This document shows, one piece after another, positions 35,631 to 43,489 of a stretch of 64,000 nucleotides of DNA. Below the pieces are notes generated by a model. The model was not told the origin of the DNA and did not search any database. It worked only from the letters and a program-made list of their open reading frames with translations. The translations under genes and the position numbers were made by a program. Every line of letters starts with the position of its first letter. Within the stretch, counting starts at the first letter, position 1. Source of the stretch: an uncultured Pseudomonadota bacterium (GTDB lineage: Bacteria; Myxococcota_A; UBA796; SXON01); the NCBI GenBank assembly GCA_903875225.1, contig CAIQVJ010000112.1, positions 62,001-126,000 on the forward strand. The letters run 5' to 3'.

Positions 35631-36476
35631 ATGCTGCTCGCGCTCATGGCCTGCCAGGACCCCGCGGGGGTGGACGCCCACACCGCGCCCCGGGACTCCG
35701 CCCTGGACAGTGCAGACACCTCGGGGCGGGAGCGGCTGAACCTCGTCGTGGTGCTCGACATCTCCACCTCGTGGAGCCAGCCCGACTTCGGGGGCGCTCG
35801 GGATGGACTGTCCGGCTTTCTGGCCGCGATGGTCGACCGGGGCGTCCCCGAGGATCGTGTCGCGCTCGTGGTGTTCACCGGCCGCTACGCCGACCTGATC
35901 ACACCGTGGACAGGCACGGCAGGCGCAGACTCGACGGTCGCGCCTGTCTGGTCGGGCTTGAACGTGGCGAGCCGGAGCGGCGAGGGCCAGCCGTTCCCCG
36001 AGGAGTGCCAGAGCAACACCCACGACGATTTTGGGAACGGCGGCTGCTACCCACAGATGCCCCGCTCCTATGCGGATGAGGCAGGCACCGACTTCACCGT
36101 GGGCATCCAGCTCGCCGGGGAGCGCATCGCCGGTTCGCCGGGCACGGGGGATGGCGCCCTGGTGATCGTGACGGACGGCGTGGCGAACGGCCTTGCAGCC
36201 GCGAACGGCACCACGCGGTCTGCCGCCGGCTACGTCGAATCCCGCTGGCCCGAGTACGTGGGTCCCGCCCCCCACACCACTGCCGACATCGAGGCTGAGA
36301 GCGTGTCCCTTGCCGCGGAGATCGAGGCCACCAGCGGGTACTCGACCTACGTCGTATCCATCGGCGGGCCCTCCACGTTCCTGGACGACATGGCAGCCGG
36401 CCTGGGCACCCACGAGGCCGTCGGGGATGCTTCTGGGTTGGGGGCCGCGCTGACCGGGATCGTGGAGCGCTACTGA
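35631..36476 (+). CDS. von Willebrand factor A domain lipoprotein
   Basis: 281 residues. The signal M-L-L-A-L-M-A-C gives lipid attachment at Cys8, then an Asp/Ser/Thr linker (D-S-A-L-D-S-A-D-T-S-G). The vWA domain starts at ~38 with L-V-V-V-L-D-I-S-T-S-W, an intact D-x-S-x-S MIDAS start, and the last strands read A-L-V-I-V-T-D-G-V. A large insert with two Cys (about residues 115-145) sits between central strands. Metal-dependent protein binding at the cell surface is expected. No MoxR, BatA or TadG partners are nearby, so it is probably a stand-alone adhesive or scaffold lipoprotein. Confidence 0.82.
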   Translation: MLLALMACQDPAGVDAHTAPRDSALDSADTSGRERLNLVVVLDISTSWSQPDFGGARDGLSGFLAAMVDRGVPEDRVALVVFTGRYADLITPWTGTAGADSTVAPVWSGLNVASRSGEGQPFPEECQSNTHDDFGNGGCYPQMPRSYADEAGTDFTVGIQLAGERIAGSPGTGDGALVIVTDGVANGLAAANGTTRSAAGYVESRWPEYVGPAPHTTADIEAESVSLAAEIEATSGYSTYVVSIGGPSTFLDDMAAGLGTHEAVGDASGLGAALTGIVERY

Positions 36477-36549
36477 AGCCCGGCGATCCAGGATCGCGTG
36501 GCGGGATCCGGCGTCGGCCCCAAAAGCGCGACGTGCTACGATCCCGACC

Positions 36550-38064
36550 GTGCTCCCACCGCTCCGCCGCCCACTCCTGACGCTCCTCGTGGCCTCCCTC
36601 GCCGGATGTGAAGACTACGCCCTGAAGGTCCAGGAAACGGGCAATCCGGGCTTCGACACCGGGGACACCTACACCCCGCCGGTCGACACGTCGTCCGCGC
36701 CGGACATCCTCGTCACGCCCTCCTCCATGGACCTCGGGGAGGTCGATGCCTACACGGTCGTTCACGGGCCCGGCAGGATCTCGAACATCGGCTCCGCAGA
36801 CCTGCATCTCACCAGCGTGATCTCGGGCTGGGCGCTCTCGCCCGACCCCACGGGGACGACGCTGGCGCCTGGATCCTCGGTGGACGTGGACCTCTCCATC
36901 CTGGCGGAGGTCGGCGAGCAGACCTCGACGTGGGTGGTCGGCAGCGACGATCCGGAGACGCCGGAGGTCACCGTGCCGCTGCGCTACCTGGGGCTCGACG
37001 CCCCGTGCTCGTGGTCGCGTTGGAAGCCCGACGACGGGTGCGATGGGGGCTGGCCCGGCACCGGGGACGACGGCGAGGCGAACCTCACGGCATGGACGCC
37101 CGTCACGACGACACTGGAGATGCCCGCGGCCGGCACCACGCTGGCGTTGGCCGACGAGAGCGGCTTTTCCGTCGACGACGAGGTGTTCCTCTACGACGCG
37201 ATCACTGGCGCTTCTGCCTTCGGACACGTCGTCGGGATCGGTCCCGTCACGCTGCAGGACGCGGTCTCCTTCCCCGCGGGCGCCGTCGTCCAGCGCGTGC
37301 CCCAGTACACCAACGTGAACGTCGACGGCGACGTGTTCGGCGCCCTGGTGGTGTTCCGGGCCTGCGGAACCGTGACGGTGAACGGTCGCCTCGGCGCGCA
37401 GGGGTTGGGCTGGACGGGTGGACGCCAGACGACCGGCGTGCCCGAGCTGGGCTGGCAGGGCGAGAGCGAGCTTGGCCCCGGCGCCCAGCTCACCGCCGCC
37501 AACGGGACCGCGGGCGGGGGCGGAGGTACGTCCTGCAACGTCCACACCGACGGGGGCGGCGGCGGGCACGCCACGCCCGGCGCGCAGGGCGGGAGCTACA
37601 GCAGCTTCCCGTGCGTGGGCACCGCCGGTTTCGGCGGGGGCATGATCGGCGAGCCATCACTGGCTGCCATGTACTTCGGGGGAGCCGGGGGGAGCGGATA
37701 CCTGGACACCGACGCGACACCGGGCAGCTACGGCGGGGCGGGCGGAGGCGGGGGTGGGATCGTTCGCGTCGTCGCCCAGGCCTTCGAGGGCGCGGGCGTG
37801 ATCGAGGCCGACGGGGCGCAGGGCGAGGACGGCCACTGGATCGGCGGCGCCAGCCCCGGCGGCGGAGGCGGAGGGGCGGGCGGATCACTCTGGCTCACGG
37901 GCGACGTCGGGACGACGCTCTCCGCCCTCGGGGGATCGGGCGGCATCGGCAGCGAGGCGGGAAGCGGGCCGACGCGCGGCGGGCAGGGGGGCGACGGGCG
38001 GGTGCGCGTCGATGGCGCGCTCACCGGAGCGTCGTCCCCCTCGGCCTACCTCGGGTGCGACTGA
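36550..38064 (+). CDS. ASH-like domain lipoprotein with glycine-rich C-terminal domain
   Basis: 504 residues from a GTG. The lipobox L-A-G-C lies near residue 20, followed by E-D-Y-A-L-K and a T/D/P linker. One choice-of-anchor D/ASH-like Ig domain spans about residues 54-155 (V-T-P-S-S-M-D-L-G-E-V). The rest is a long beta-rich domain with many Gly runs (G-G-G-G-G-T, G-G-G-G-G-H, G-G-A-G-G-G-G-G-G), typical of flexible surface or adhesin-like proteins in myxobacteria and planctomycetes. The gene is 73 bases after the vWA gene on the same strand. Shares its post-lipobox motif with the lipoprotein at 13279. Confidence 0.72.
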   Translation: MLPPLRRPLLTLLVASLAGCEDYALKVQETGNPGFDTGDTYTPPVDTSSAPDILVTPSSMDLGEVDAYTVVHGPGRISNIGSADLHLTSVISGWALSPDPTGTTLAPGSSVDVDLSILAEVGEQTSTWVVGSDDPETPEVTVPLRYLGLDAPCSWSRWKPDDGCDGGWPGTGDDGEANLTAWTPVTTTLEMPAAGTTLALADESGFSVDDEVFLYDAITGASAFGHVVGIGPVTLQDAVSFPAGAVVQRVPQYTNVNVDGDVFGALVVFRACGTVTVNGRLGAQGLGWTGGRQTTGVPELGWQGESELGPGAQLTAANGTAGGGGGTSCNVHTDGGGGGHATPGAQGGSYSSFPCVGTAGFGGGMIGEPSLAAMYFGGAGGSGYLDTDATPGSYGGAGGGGGGIVRVVAQAFEGAGVIEADGAQGEDGHWIGGASPGGGGGGAGGSLWLTGDVGTTLSALGGSGGIGSEAGSGPTRGGQGGDGRVRVDGALTGASSPSAYLGCD

Positions 38065-38125
38065 GCGAGGGCGTCGATCCGCCGGATCGCGCCCTCATCG
38101 GGTCCGAACGCACCGACCGATCCGC

Positions 38126-38275
38126 TCAGGCGACGGCGCGACCCTGGATCACCCGGACGAGCACGATCACGACCGCAAGCACCAGCAGGAGGTGGATGAA
38201 CCCTCCCATCGTGTTGGAGGTCACGAGCCCGAGGGCCCAGAGGATGAGCAGTACGACTGCAATGGTCCAAAGCAT
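38126..38275 (-). CDS. lmo0937-family small membrane protein
   Basis: 49 residues: M-L-W-T-I-A-V-V-L-L-I-L-W-A-L-G at the start, then L-V-T-S-N-T-M-G-G-F-I-H and a second hydrophobic helix ending V-I-Q-G-R. This is the lmo0937 (DUF5670) pattern of tiny two-helix proteins, very often encoded next to CsbD or other stress genes. An AGGAG site lies six bases upstream of the ATG. It is 28 bases downstream of the CsbD gene on the same strand and probably cotranscribed. Its role is unknown but likely tied to envelope stress. Confidence 0.8.
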   Translation of the reverse strand: MLWTIAVVLLILWALGLVTSNTMGGFIHLLLVLAVVIVLVRVIQGRAVA

Positions 38276-38303
38276 GACACGCTCCTGATTCAGGGGTTTG
38301 AGA

Positions 38304-38609
38304 TCACCGGTTGGCTTCCTGGCGGGCCTTGCCCTTCAGAGCCTTGAGCTTGCCCTCGACCTCCATCTGCTCGTTGTCGATCAGGTGCCCGACGCGGTTC
38401 TTCACGTTTCCCGTCAGCTCCTCGACCGCGCCCTTGACGCGCTCCCCGGCCTTCGCGGACTCCTGGCGCACCTGACCCTCTACCTGCAGGGCCTTGCCTT
38501 CGTGCTCCATCTGATCGGAGCCGATCACGCGGCCAACCGTCTTCTTGATTGCACCTGCCACCTCTTCGACCTTGCCTTCGACTCTCTTGACTGCATTCTT
38601 CTCGCCCAT
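38304..38609 (-). CDS. CsbD family stress-response protein
   Basis: 101 residues from the ATG at 38609, chosen for the perfect AAGGAGG site five bases upstream; the open frame upstream is not needed. Two CsbD-like halves are visible: V-E-G-K-V-E-E-V-A-G-A-I-K-K with G-K-A-L-Q-V-E-G-Q, and V-K-G-A-V-E-E-L-T-G-N-V-K-N with G-K-L-K-A-L-K-G-K. Highly charged, helical and likely disordered when free. CsbD proteins are sigma-B or general-stress induced in Bacillus and abundant under stress in many bacteria. Tandem duplication of the ~45-residue unit is unusual, since many family members are a single ~60-residue unit. Confidence 0.9.
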   Translation of the reverse strand: MGEKNAVKRVEGKVEEVAGAIKKTVGRVIGSDQMEHEGKALQVEGQVRQESAKAGERVKGAVEELTGNVKNRVGHLIDNEQMEVEGKLKALKGKARQEANR

Positions 38610-38614
38610 GGGAA

Positions 38615-38621
38615 CCTCCTT
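38615..38621 (-). promoter_or_regulatory. Strong ribosome binding site of the CsbD gene
   Basis: AAGGAGG on the minus strand, five bases from the ATG at 38609. It is the best Shine-Dalgarno match noticed in the window and fixes the start of the CsbD gene; it suggests high expression. Confidence 0.8.
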
Positions 38622-38831
38622 GATGTTGACGTGGTTTACCGACGATGCTTGGCGATGCAATCCACGCGCCATGTCCGCTCGGCAGGCAAATCAGGCCGTC
38701 GAGGCGACAATTTGCCCGTCTGTCCCGGACCCGGGTTGTGTCGGTTGCCCCCCGGCTGAGTGGCATGGCACACCAGAGCCCGGCCGATCGAGGCCTCCGC
38801 CCCGGCTCCCGGTGTATGCTTGAACCGCCCG

Positions 38832-39500
38832 ATGACCACCGTGTCGATACCTCCCAGCGCCGCCCCCCCGCCCGACCGACCGGGTACGGAATTCCACGCG
38901 CCAGGCGGATCTTCCAGCGGCTTGTTGCTCGCCATCGTGTTCGTCGTGGGCCTGGGTACCGGTGTGGCCGCTACGATCGGGTACACGGGCAAGCAGGCGG
39001 CGGATGCCACCGTCACGACCTTCGAGGAGGTCCTCGAGGGGCCGCTCGAGGACCTCCGGGCGGTCGCCACCGGCTTCTACCCCAACTTCCTCGCCTTGTG
39101 GGTGGCCTACTACCACTACTCCTCGAGCTCCATGGGCGCCTTCGCCGACGTCGCTGAAGACGTGGTCGCCGTGCTGGCGGCGATGGGCACCGACGCGCTC
39201 GCCGCTGCGGCGGGCGGGAGCCTCACCCTCGACGACAGCATCCGGGCGATGGACGACGTCATCCGGGACAAGCCGAAGGAGGTCACGGTGCCCTGGGCGG
39301 CGGTCAAGGCATCGCTCGACGCCGCGAGGCGACTGCAGCAGCTCTACTTTGGCGAGCAGGGGGACGTCGCACACCTGGTAGACGCCCGGGAACGCGCTCT
39401 GCGGGAGGCCTGGTGGCGGCACTTCTGGCAGGAGATGGGCGGAGAGGCCAGGGAGTCTCGCACGACCATCGCCTCGGACCCACGCCGGAACGCTCGGTAG
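38832..39500 (+). CDS. Hypothetical single-pass membrane protein
   Basis: 222 residues from the ATG at 38832; the open frame reaches back to 38760, but the longer leader is Arg/Pro-rich. A Pro-rich cytoplasmic N-terminus (about 25 residues) precedes one transmembrane helix (G-L-L-L-A-I-V-F-V-V-G-L-G-T-G-V-A-A-T-I-like, roughly 28-50). The remaining ~170 residues are helical and rich in Ala, Glu and Asp, with no Cys. No family is recognised. It is divergent from the CsbD gene (222 bases between starts) and convergent with the multihaem gene (40 bases). Confidence 0.6.
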   Translation: MTTVSIPPSAAPPPDRPGTEFHAPGGSSSGLLLAIVFVVGLGTGVAATIGYTGKQAADATVTTFEEVLEGPLEDLRAVATGFYPNFLALWVAYYHYSSSSMGAFADVAEDVVAVLAAMGTDALAAAAGGSLTLDDSIRAMDDVIRDKPKEVTVPWAAVKASLDAARRLQQLYFGEQGDVAHLVDARERALREAWWRHFWQEMGGEARESRTTIASDPRRNAR

Positions 39501-39540
39501 TCCGGCCGTCAGGCAAACCGTACGCGCCACGGCAGCGGTC

Positions 39541-42500
39541 CTACCACCGGCGACGGGAATGGCCCTCGGTGTGGCAGGTCCCCGAGCAGGTCGTCCCGCT
39601 GTAGACCATTCCGGACGGGAACGACGTCTCGACGGTGCCGTTCACGTGGAGCGCGGGGTCCAGGATCGCGGAGCTGCCAGAGGCCGTCGTGGCGTGGCAG
39701 TCGTGGCATGCGGCCCGCACATCCGGCCCGAGGTGCCGGCTGTGCTCGCCGGACATCCCGGTGGTGGAGCTCGCCGTCCCGTGGCAACTCCCGCAGTCGG
39801 TCGTGACGCCGGTCGACACGGACCCCAGGGTCCCGTTCCCGTTCCCGTGGCAGTACAGGTTGCTGCACGACCCGCCGCCCCCATAGGCGCCGGTCCCGGA
39901 GAGCCCGCCGCTGAACGCGACCTCCGCCACGCCCGGTGTCGTGTCGCCGATGAAGACGTGGCCGACGCTGAGCACGTCGGTGGGCGTGGCGTGACACTGT
40001 ACACAGTCCCAGGCCGCGTGGTTCGTGGTCGCGTCCACGTGAAGGGTGTGCTCGTCGAAGGAGAGCGCCGTGCTGCTGCCGTCGATGTCCACGGGGGGCG
40101 CCCCGGTCGCGTTGTCCTCGCCTCCGTGGCAGTACGTGCAGTCCGTCCGCCACCCGCTCACGTGGCAGGAGTCGCAGCTCGTCCCGGACGTGCCGCCCGC
40201 GAGATCGGACCCATGGCAGGTCGTGCAGTCCTGCTCCTGGAGCTTGGCCGCGAGCCCGTGGTCGTCAGCGGCGTCCCAGCCGGCGGGATGGAACCCCCCT
40301 TCTGCCCAGGTGGAACCGTCATGGTCCACGCCGTGGCACGATCCCGAGCAGGTGCCGCCGCTGTAGACCATGCCGCTGACGGGCTGGACGTCGATCTCGC
40401 CGTCCACGTGCTGCGCGGGGTCGGAGATGGTGTCGCTGGCGCTGACCGTGGCCGCGTGGCACTCCTCGCAGCTCGCGCCCTCGTCGAAGTGGGCAGCGTG
40501 GACGGTGGAGAGCGTGCCGGGTGAGCTCGCCGTGCCATGGCAGCTCCCGCAGTCGGTCGTGGTGCCGCTGGTGACCGATCCCGGGATCACGCCGTCGCCG
40601 TGGCAATAGGAGTTGCTGCAGGTGCCCGCACCCTCGTAGACAGCGTCGGCGGACAGGCTGTCCGTGAAGGCGACCTCGGCCTCGCCCGGCGTGGTGTCCC
40701 CGACGAAGAGGTGGCCGACGCTCAGGACGTCAGTCGGCGTCGTGTGGCACTGCGCGCAGTCCCAGGCGGCGTGGTTGCCCACCTCGACGTGTACGGAGTG
40801 CTCGGCGAACGAGAGCCCGGTGTCCAGCCCGTCGATGTCCACGGGGGGCGCCCCGGTCGCGTTGTCCTCGCCGCCGTGGCAGTACGTGCAGTCCGTCCGC
40901 CACCCGCTCGCGTGGCAGGAGTCGCAGCTCGTCCCGGACGTCCCGCCCGCGAGGTCGGCCCCGTGGCAGGTCGTGCAGTCCTGCTCCTGGAGCTTGGCCG
41001 CGAGGCCGTGCTCGTCGGCAGCATCCCAGCCGGCGGGGTGGAAGCCGCCCTCGGTCCAGGTGGAACCGTCATGGTCCACGCCGTGGCACGATCCCGAGCA
41101 GGTGCCGCCGCTGTAGACCATGCCGCTGACGGGCTGGACGTCGATCTCGCCGTCCACGTGCTGCGCGGGGTCGGAGATGATGTCGCTGGCGCTGACCGTG
41201 GCCGCGTGGCACTCCTCGCAGCTCGCGCCCTCGTCGAAGTGGGCAGCGTGGACGGTGGAGAGTGTGCCGGGTGAGCTCGCCGTGCCATGGCAGCTCCCGC
41301 AGTCCGTCGTGGCGCCGGTGGTGACAGCCCCGGGCGTCACGCCGTCGCCGTGGCAGTAGGAATTGGTGCAGGTGCCGGCGCCCTCGTAGACAGCGTCGGC
41401 GGACAGGCCGTCCGTGAACGCGACCTCGGCTTCGCCCGGCGTCGTGTCCCCGACGAAGAGGTGGCCGACGCTCAGGACGTCGGTCGGCGTCGTGTGGCAC
41501 TGCGCGCAGTCCCAGGCAGCGTGGTTGCCTTCCTGCACGTGAACCGAGTGCTCGGTGAACGAGAGCCCGGTGTCCAGCCCGTCGATGTCGCGCGGGGGGG
41601 CGCCGGTCGTGTTGTCGGTCCCGCCGTGGCAGTAGGTACAGTCCGTCCGCCACCCGCTCAGGTGGCAGGAGTCGCAGCTCGTGCCAGAGGTGCCGCCGGT
41701 GAGGTCTGCGCCATGGCAGGCCGTGCAGTCCTGCTCCTGGAGCTTGGCGGCGGGGCCGTGCTGGTCGGCGGCGTCCCAGCCTGCAGGGTGGAAGCTACCC
41801 TCCGACCAGGCAGACCCATCGTGGTCCACGCCGTGGCACGTGCCGCTGCACGACCCCGAATCGTAGGACATGCCGGAGGTGAGGCTGACGTCGACCTCGC
41901 CGTCGACGTGCTGGGCGGGGTCGGAGATGGTGTCATCGTCCGACGCGGTGTTCGCGTGGCACTCGGCGCAGCTGATCCCGGCCGCCAGGTGGTCGGGGTG
42001 GGCGCCGCTCAAGCCCCCCGGGTCGGCCGCACCCCCGTGGCAGCTCCCGCAGTCCAGCGTCGCTCCCGAGACCACGCTCCCGAGCCCGCCCGCACCGTCG
42101 CCGTGGCAGTAGAGGTTGGAGCAGGAGCCACCGCCATCGTAAGCGCCGTCGGCCGAGAGACCGCCGTCGAAACGCACCTCTGCGACGCCGGGCGTGGAGT
42201 CGCCGACGAAGATGTGCCCGGGGGTCAACACGTCTGCCGGCCTGGCGTGGCACTGGTCGCACGTCCAGGCCGGGTGCCCCTGCTCGGTCACGTGCGCGGT
42301 GTGCTCCGGGAACGAGAGATCCGTCGAGAGGCCGTCGAGATCCACGGGAGGGGCCCCGGTGCCGTTGTCGGCGCCCCCGTGGCAGAACGTGCAGTTGGTT
42401 CGCCACCCGGAGGCGTGACACGTGTCACAGCTCACCCCGACGCTCCCGCCCGTGAGGCCCCCCCCGTGACAACCGGTGCACTCGAATTCCTGGAACTTCG

Positions 42501-42546
42501 CCCCTTGCCCGTGGAGCGCAGGGTCGCTCCAACCATCGACGTGGAA
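39541..42546 (-). repeat. Four tandem ~750-bp coding modules of the multihaem gene
   Basis: Module boundaries at the F-H-[VP]-[DA]-G-W motif fall near 42546, 41793, 41043 and 40293, a steady period of 250-251 codons. The two middle modules are the most alike in protein sequence (differing at only scattered positions), while the first and last are more divergent, as expected if internal units expanded most recently. Confidence 0.88.
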
Positions 42547-42654
42547 CCTCCCCGAGTCCTTGGCCGCGGGGCTCTGGGAGCATCCCGCGAGCAGGAGCGC
42601 ATGCAAGGCCAGCGCCAGGGCGACCATCCACAAGGGCCGCAGGCTCGCGATCAC
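39541..42654 (-). CDS. Multihaem c-type-cytochrome-like lipoprotein with 32 haem-binding-type motifs in four modules
   Basis: 1037 residues from a GTG at 42654, chosen because it yields a compact lipoprotein signal ending L-L-L-A-G-C; an open frame reaches a GTG at 42738. The mature protein is four modules of ~250 residues. Each module has eight motifs in the same order: three CxxCH (C-T-x-C-H, C-D-x-C-H, C-T-x-C-H), one CxxCH (C-x-Q-C-H), one C-x4-C-H (C-S/T-N-x-Y-C-H), two CxxCH and one C-x3-C-H (C-S-G-x-C-H). Totals are 24 CxxCH, 4 Cx4CH and 4 Cx3CH. The mix matches the Geobacter-type CxxxxCH...CxxCH family. Such proteins conduct electrons across or outside the envelope. Many non-Cys His residues could be distal ligands. 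No partner porin or maturation genes are adjacent. Confidence 0.88.
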   Translation of the reverse strand: MIASLRPLWMVALALALHALLLAGCSQSPAAKDSGRFHVDGWSDPALHGQGAKFQEFECTGCHGGGLTGGSVGVSCDTCHASGWRTNCTFCHGGADNGTGAPPVDLDGLSTDLSFPEHTAHVTEQGHPAWTCDQCHARPADVLTPGHIFVGDSTPGVAEVRFDGGLSADGAYDGGGSCSNLYCHGDGAGGLGSVVSGATLDCGSCHGGAADPGGLSGAHPDHLAAGISCAECHANTASDDDTISDPAQHVDGEVDVSLTSGMSYDSGSCSGTCHGVDHDGSAWSEGSFHPAGWDAADQHGPAAKLQEQDCTACHGADLTGGTSGTSCDSCHLSGWRTDCTYCHGGTDNTTGAPPRDIDGLDTGLSFTEHSVHVQEGNHAAWDCAQCHTTPTDVLSVGHLFVGDTTPGEAEVAFTDGLSADAVYEGAGTCTNSYCHGDGVTPGAVTTGATTDCGSCHGTASSPGTLSTVHAAHFDEGASCEECHAATVSASDIISDPAQHVDGEIDVQPVSGMVYSGGTCSGSCHGVDHDGSTWTEGGFHPAGWDAADEHGLAAKLQEQDCTTCHGADLAGGTSGTSCDSCHASGWRTDCTYCHGGEDNATGAPPVDIDGLDTGLSFAEHSVHVEVGNHAAWDCAQCHTTPTDVLSVGHLFVGDTTPGEAEVAFTDSLSADAVYEGAGTCSNSYCHGDGVIPGSVTSGTTTDCGSCHGTASSPGTLSTVHAAHFDEGASCEECHAATVSASDTISDPAQHVDGEIDVQPVSGMVYSGGTCSGSCHGVDHDGSTWAEGGFHPAGWDAADDHGLAAKLQEQDCTTCHGSDLAGGTSGTSCDSCHVSGWRTDCTYCHGGEDNATGAPPVDIDGSSTALSFDEHTLHVDATTNHAAWDCVQCHATPTDVLSVGHVFIGDTTPGVAEVAFSGGLSGTGAYGGGGSCSNLYCHGNGNGTLGSVSTGVTTDCGSCHGTASSTTGMSGEHSRHLGPDVRAACHDCHATTASGSSAILDPALHVNGTVETSFPSGMVYSGTTCSGTCHTEGHSRRRW
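40306..41179 (-). repeat. Identical 124-bp segment shared by modules 2 and 3 (copies 40306-40429 and 41056-41179)
   Basis: Reading the two places side by side, 124 bases are identical at an offset of exactly 750, including third-codon positions. Homology continues to about 240 bp with only isolated mismatches (first at 40430/41180). This indicates recent duplication or ongoing conversion between modules. Confidence 0.8.
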
Positions 42655-42698
42655 GAGGTGGCCCGAGGGGGACGGACGTCGGCGAGGTCCATGAGACC

Positions 42699-42726
42699 AG
42701 AATACGCGACCGACAGGAAATCGCAA
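42699..42726 (-). promoter_or_regulatory. Possible housekeeping-type promoter of the multihaem gene
   Basis: On the minus strand TTGCGA (42726-42721) and TATTCT (42704-42699) are separated by 16 bases, close to a sigma-70 pattern and unusually AT-rich for this DNA. It lies 45 bases upstream of the proposed GTG start, supporting that start over the longer frame. Just upstream GTGACAG occurs twice at a 10-base spacing (42744-42728), a possible regulator site. Visual inspection only. Confidence 0.35.
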
Positions 42727-42910
42727 GGATTCTGTCACGTACTGTCACGACGGCGCGCGGTGCTCATCGCCTCCAACCCCGGTTTCGGAGGCATCGGGAC
42801 CGCTCGAGTTTTTTCTCACTCGCGCCGGCACCCGCCGGTGACACGTCCGCAGCACCGCCTGTGGTTCGCCACCCGGGCGTCAGGGTCGGTTTGCTCCGCT
42901 ACGCGGGTGG

Positions 42911-43294
42911 CTAATTCGCTGTCTGGTCGATCATGTCGTACAGCGCCTGAGCGTCGGCAGCCGTCGGCGCGACCCCCTTGGCCGACTGGGCCCAGATCCT
43001 GTCCATGACCACCTTCGCGTCGGCGGCCTTGCCCTTCCGGATCGGGATGTACTGATCGTGGTCGCCGAGGGTGCTCGTCCCGCTCTGCTCATCGAGGTCC
43101 ACCTCGATGTGAGAGCTCGACTGGTTCACCACGACGCTCTTCACATGACTCCGGTTCACATGGATGGTGGTCAGGTAGGTGAGGAGATCGGCCGAGCTGT
43201 GCGGCATCGTACGCGTGAACGCGGCGAAAGCGGAACCCGCGAGCACGAGGACGAACAGCGCAGGCAGAAGGGTCGTGATCTTCTTCAGGAACAT
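42911..43294 (-). CDS. Small exported hypothetical protein
   Basis: 127 residues. The signal peptide is clear: M-F-L-K-K-I-T-T-L-L-P-A-L-F-V-L-V-L-A-G-S-A-F-A, with cleavage after A-F-A at about residue 24. The mature ~100 residues begin F-T-R-T-M-P-H-S-S-A and include a T-I-H-V-N-R-S-H-V-K-S-V-V-V-N strand pair and an acidic V-D-L-D-E-Q. No Cys. A GGAG site lies about six bases upstream. I recognise no family; periplasmic or secreted. It lies 256 bases upstream of the multihaem gene on the same strand. Confidence 0.65.
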   Translation of the reverse strand: MFLKKITTLLPALFVLVLAGSAFAAFTRTMPHSSADLLTYLTTIHVNRSHVKSVVVNQSSSHIEVDLDEQSGTSTLGDHDQYIPIRKGKAADAKVVMDRIWAQSAKGVAPTAADAQALYDMIDQTAN

Positions 43295-43334
43295 GGGCGA
43301 CTCCGGGTTGGGAAGAGGGGACTATCGCGAGCAG

Positions 43335-43350
43335 CCGGGTGCGCACCCGG
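43335..43350. repeat. 16-bp perfect palindrome upstream of the exported-protein gene
   Basis: CCGGGTGCGCACCCGG reads the same on both strands and sits 40 bases upstream of the start at 43294. It could be an operator for a dimeric regulator or part of a hairpin; in GC-rich DNA chance is also possible. Confidence 0.4.
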
Positions 43351-43447
43351 AGCCACCCGGCCGCCGGCGGCCAGGCCACCGACCGCGAGGGTTCCACGCG
43401 CCGCGGAGCTCACGCCCGATGTCGGGCTGCGTCCACCTGGGCCTCCA

Positions 43448-43489
43448 GCGCGGTCGACCCGCGTCCAGGCGCGGTCGACCCGCGTCCAG
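43448..43489 (+). repeat. Perfect 21-bp tandem duplication
   Basis: Two adjacent identical copies (43448-43468 and 43469-43489) containing GGTCGACCCGCGTCCAG. Each holds GGTCGACC, itself a palindrome, so the pair could be two protein-binding sites two helical turns apart. Confidence 0.7.

Noticed and set aside
33216..36413. Minus-strand open frame of over 1000 codons across 33.2-36.4 kb
   Set aside because: It opposes three coherent plus-strand genes (steroid-reductase-like, membrane protein, vWA) and encodes Gly/Arg/Gln-rich sequence without motifs.
39541..42546. Regularly spaced repeats suggestive of an array
   Set aside because: The period is 750 bases and in frame, encoding protein modules. 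There are no short repeats with unique spacers, so it is not a CRISPR array.
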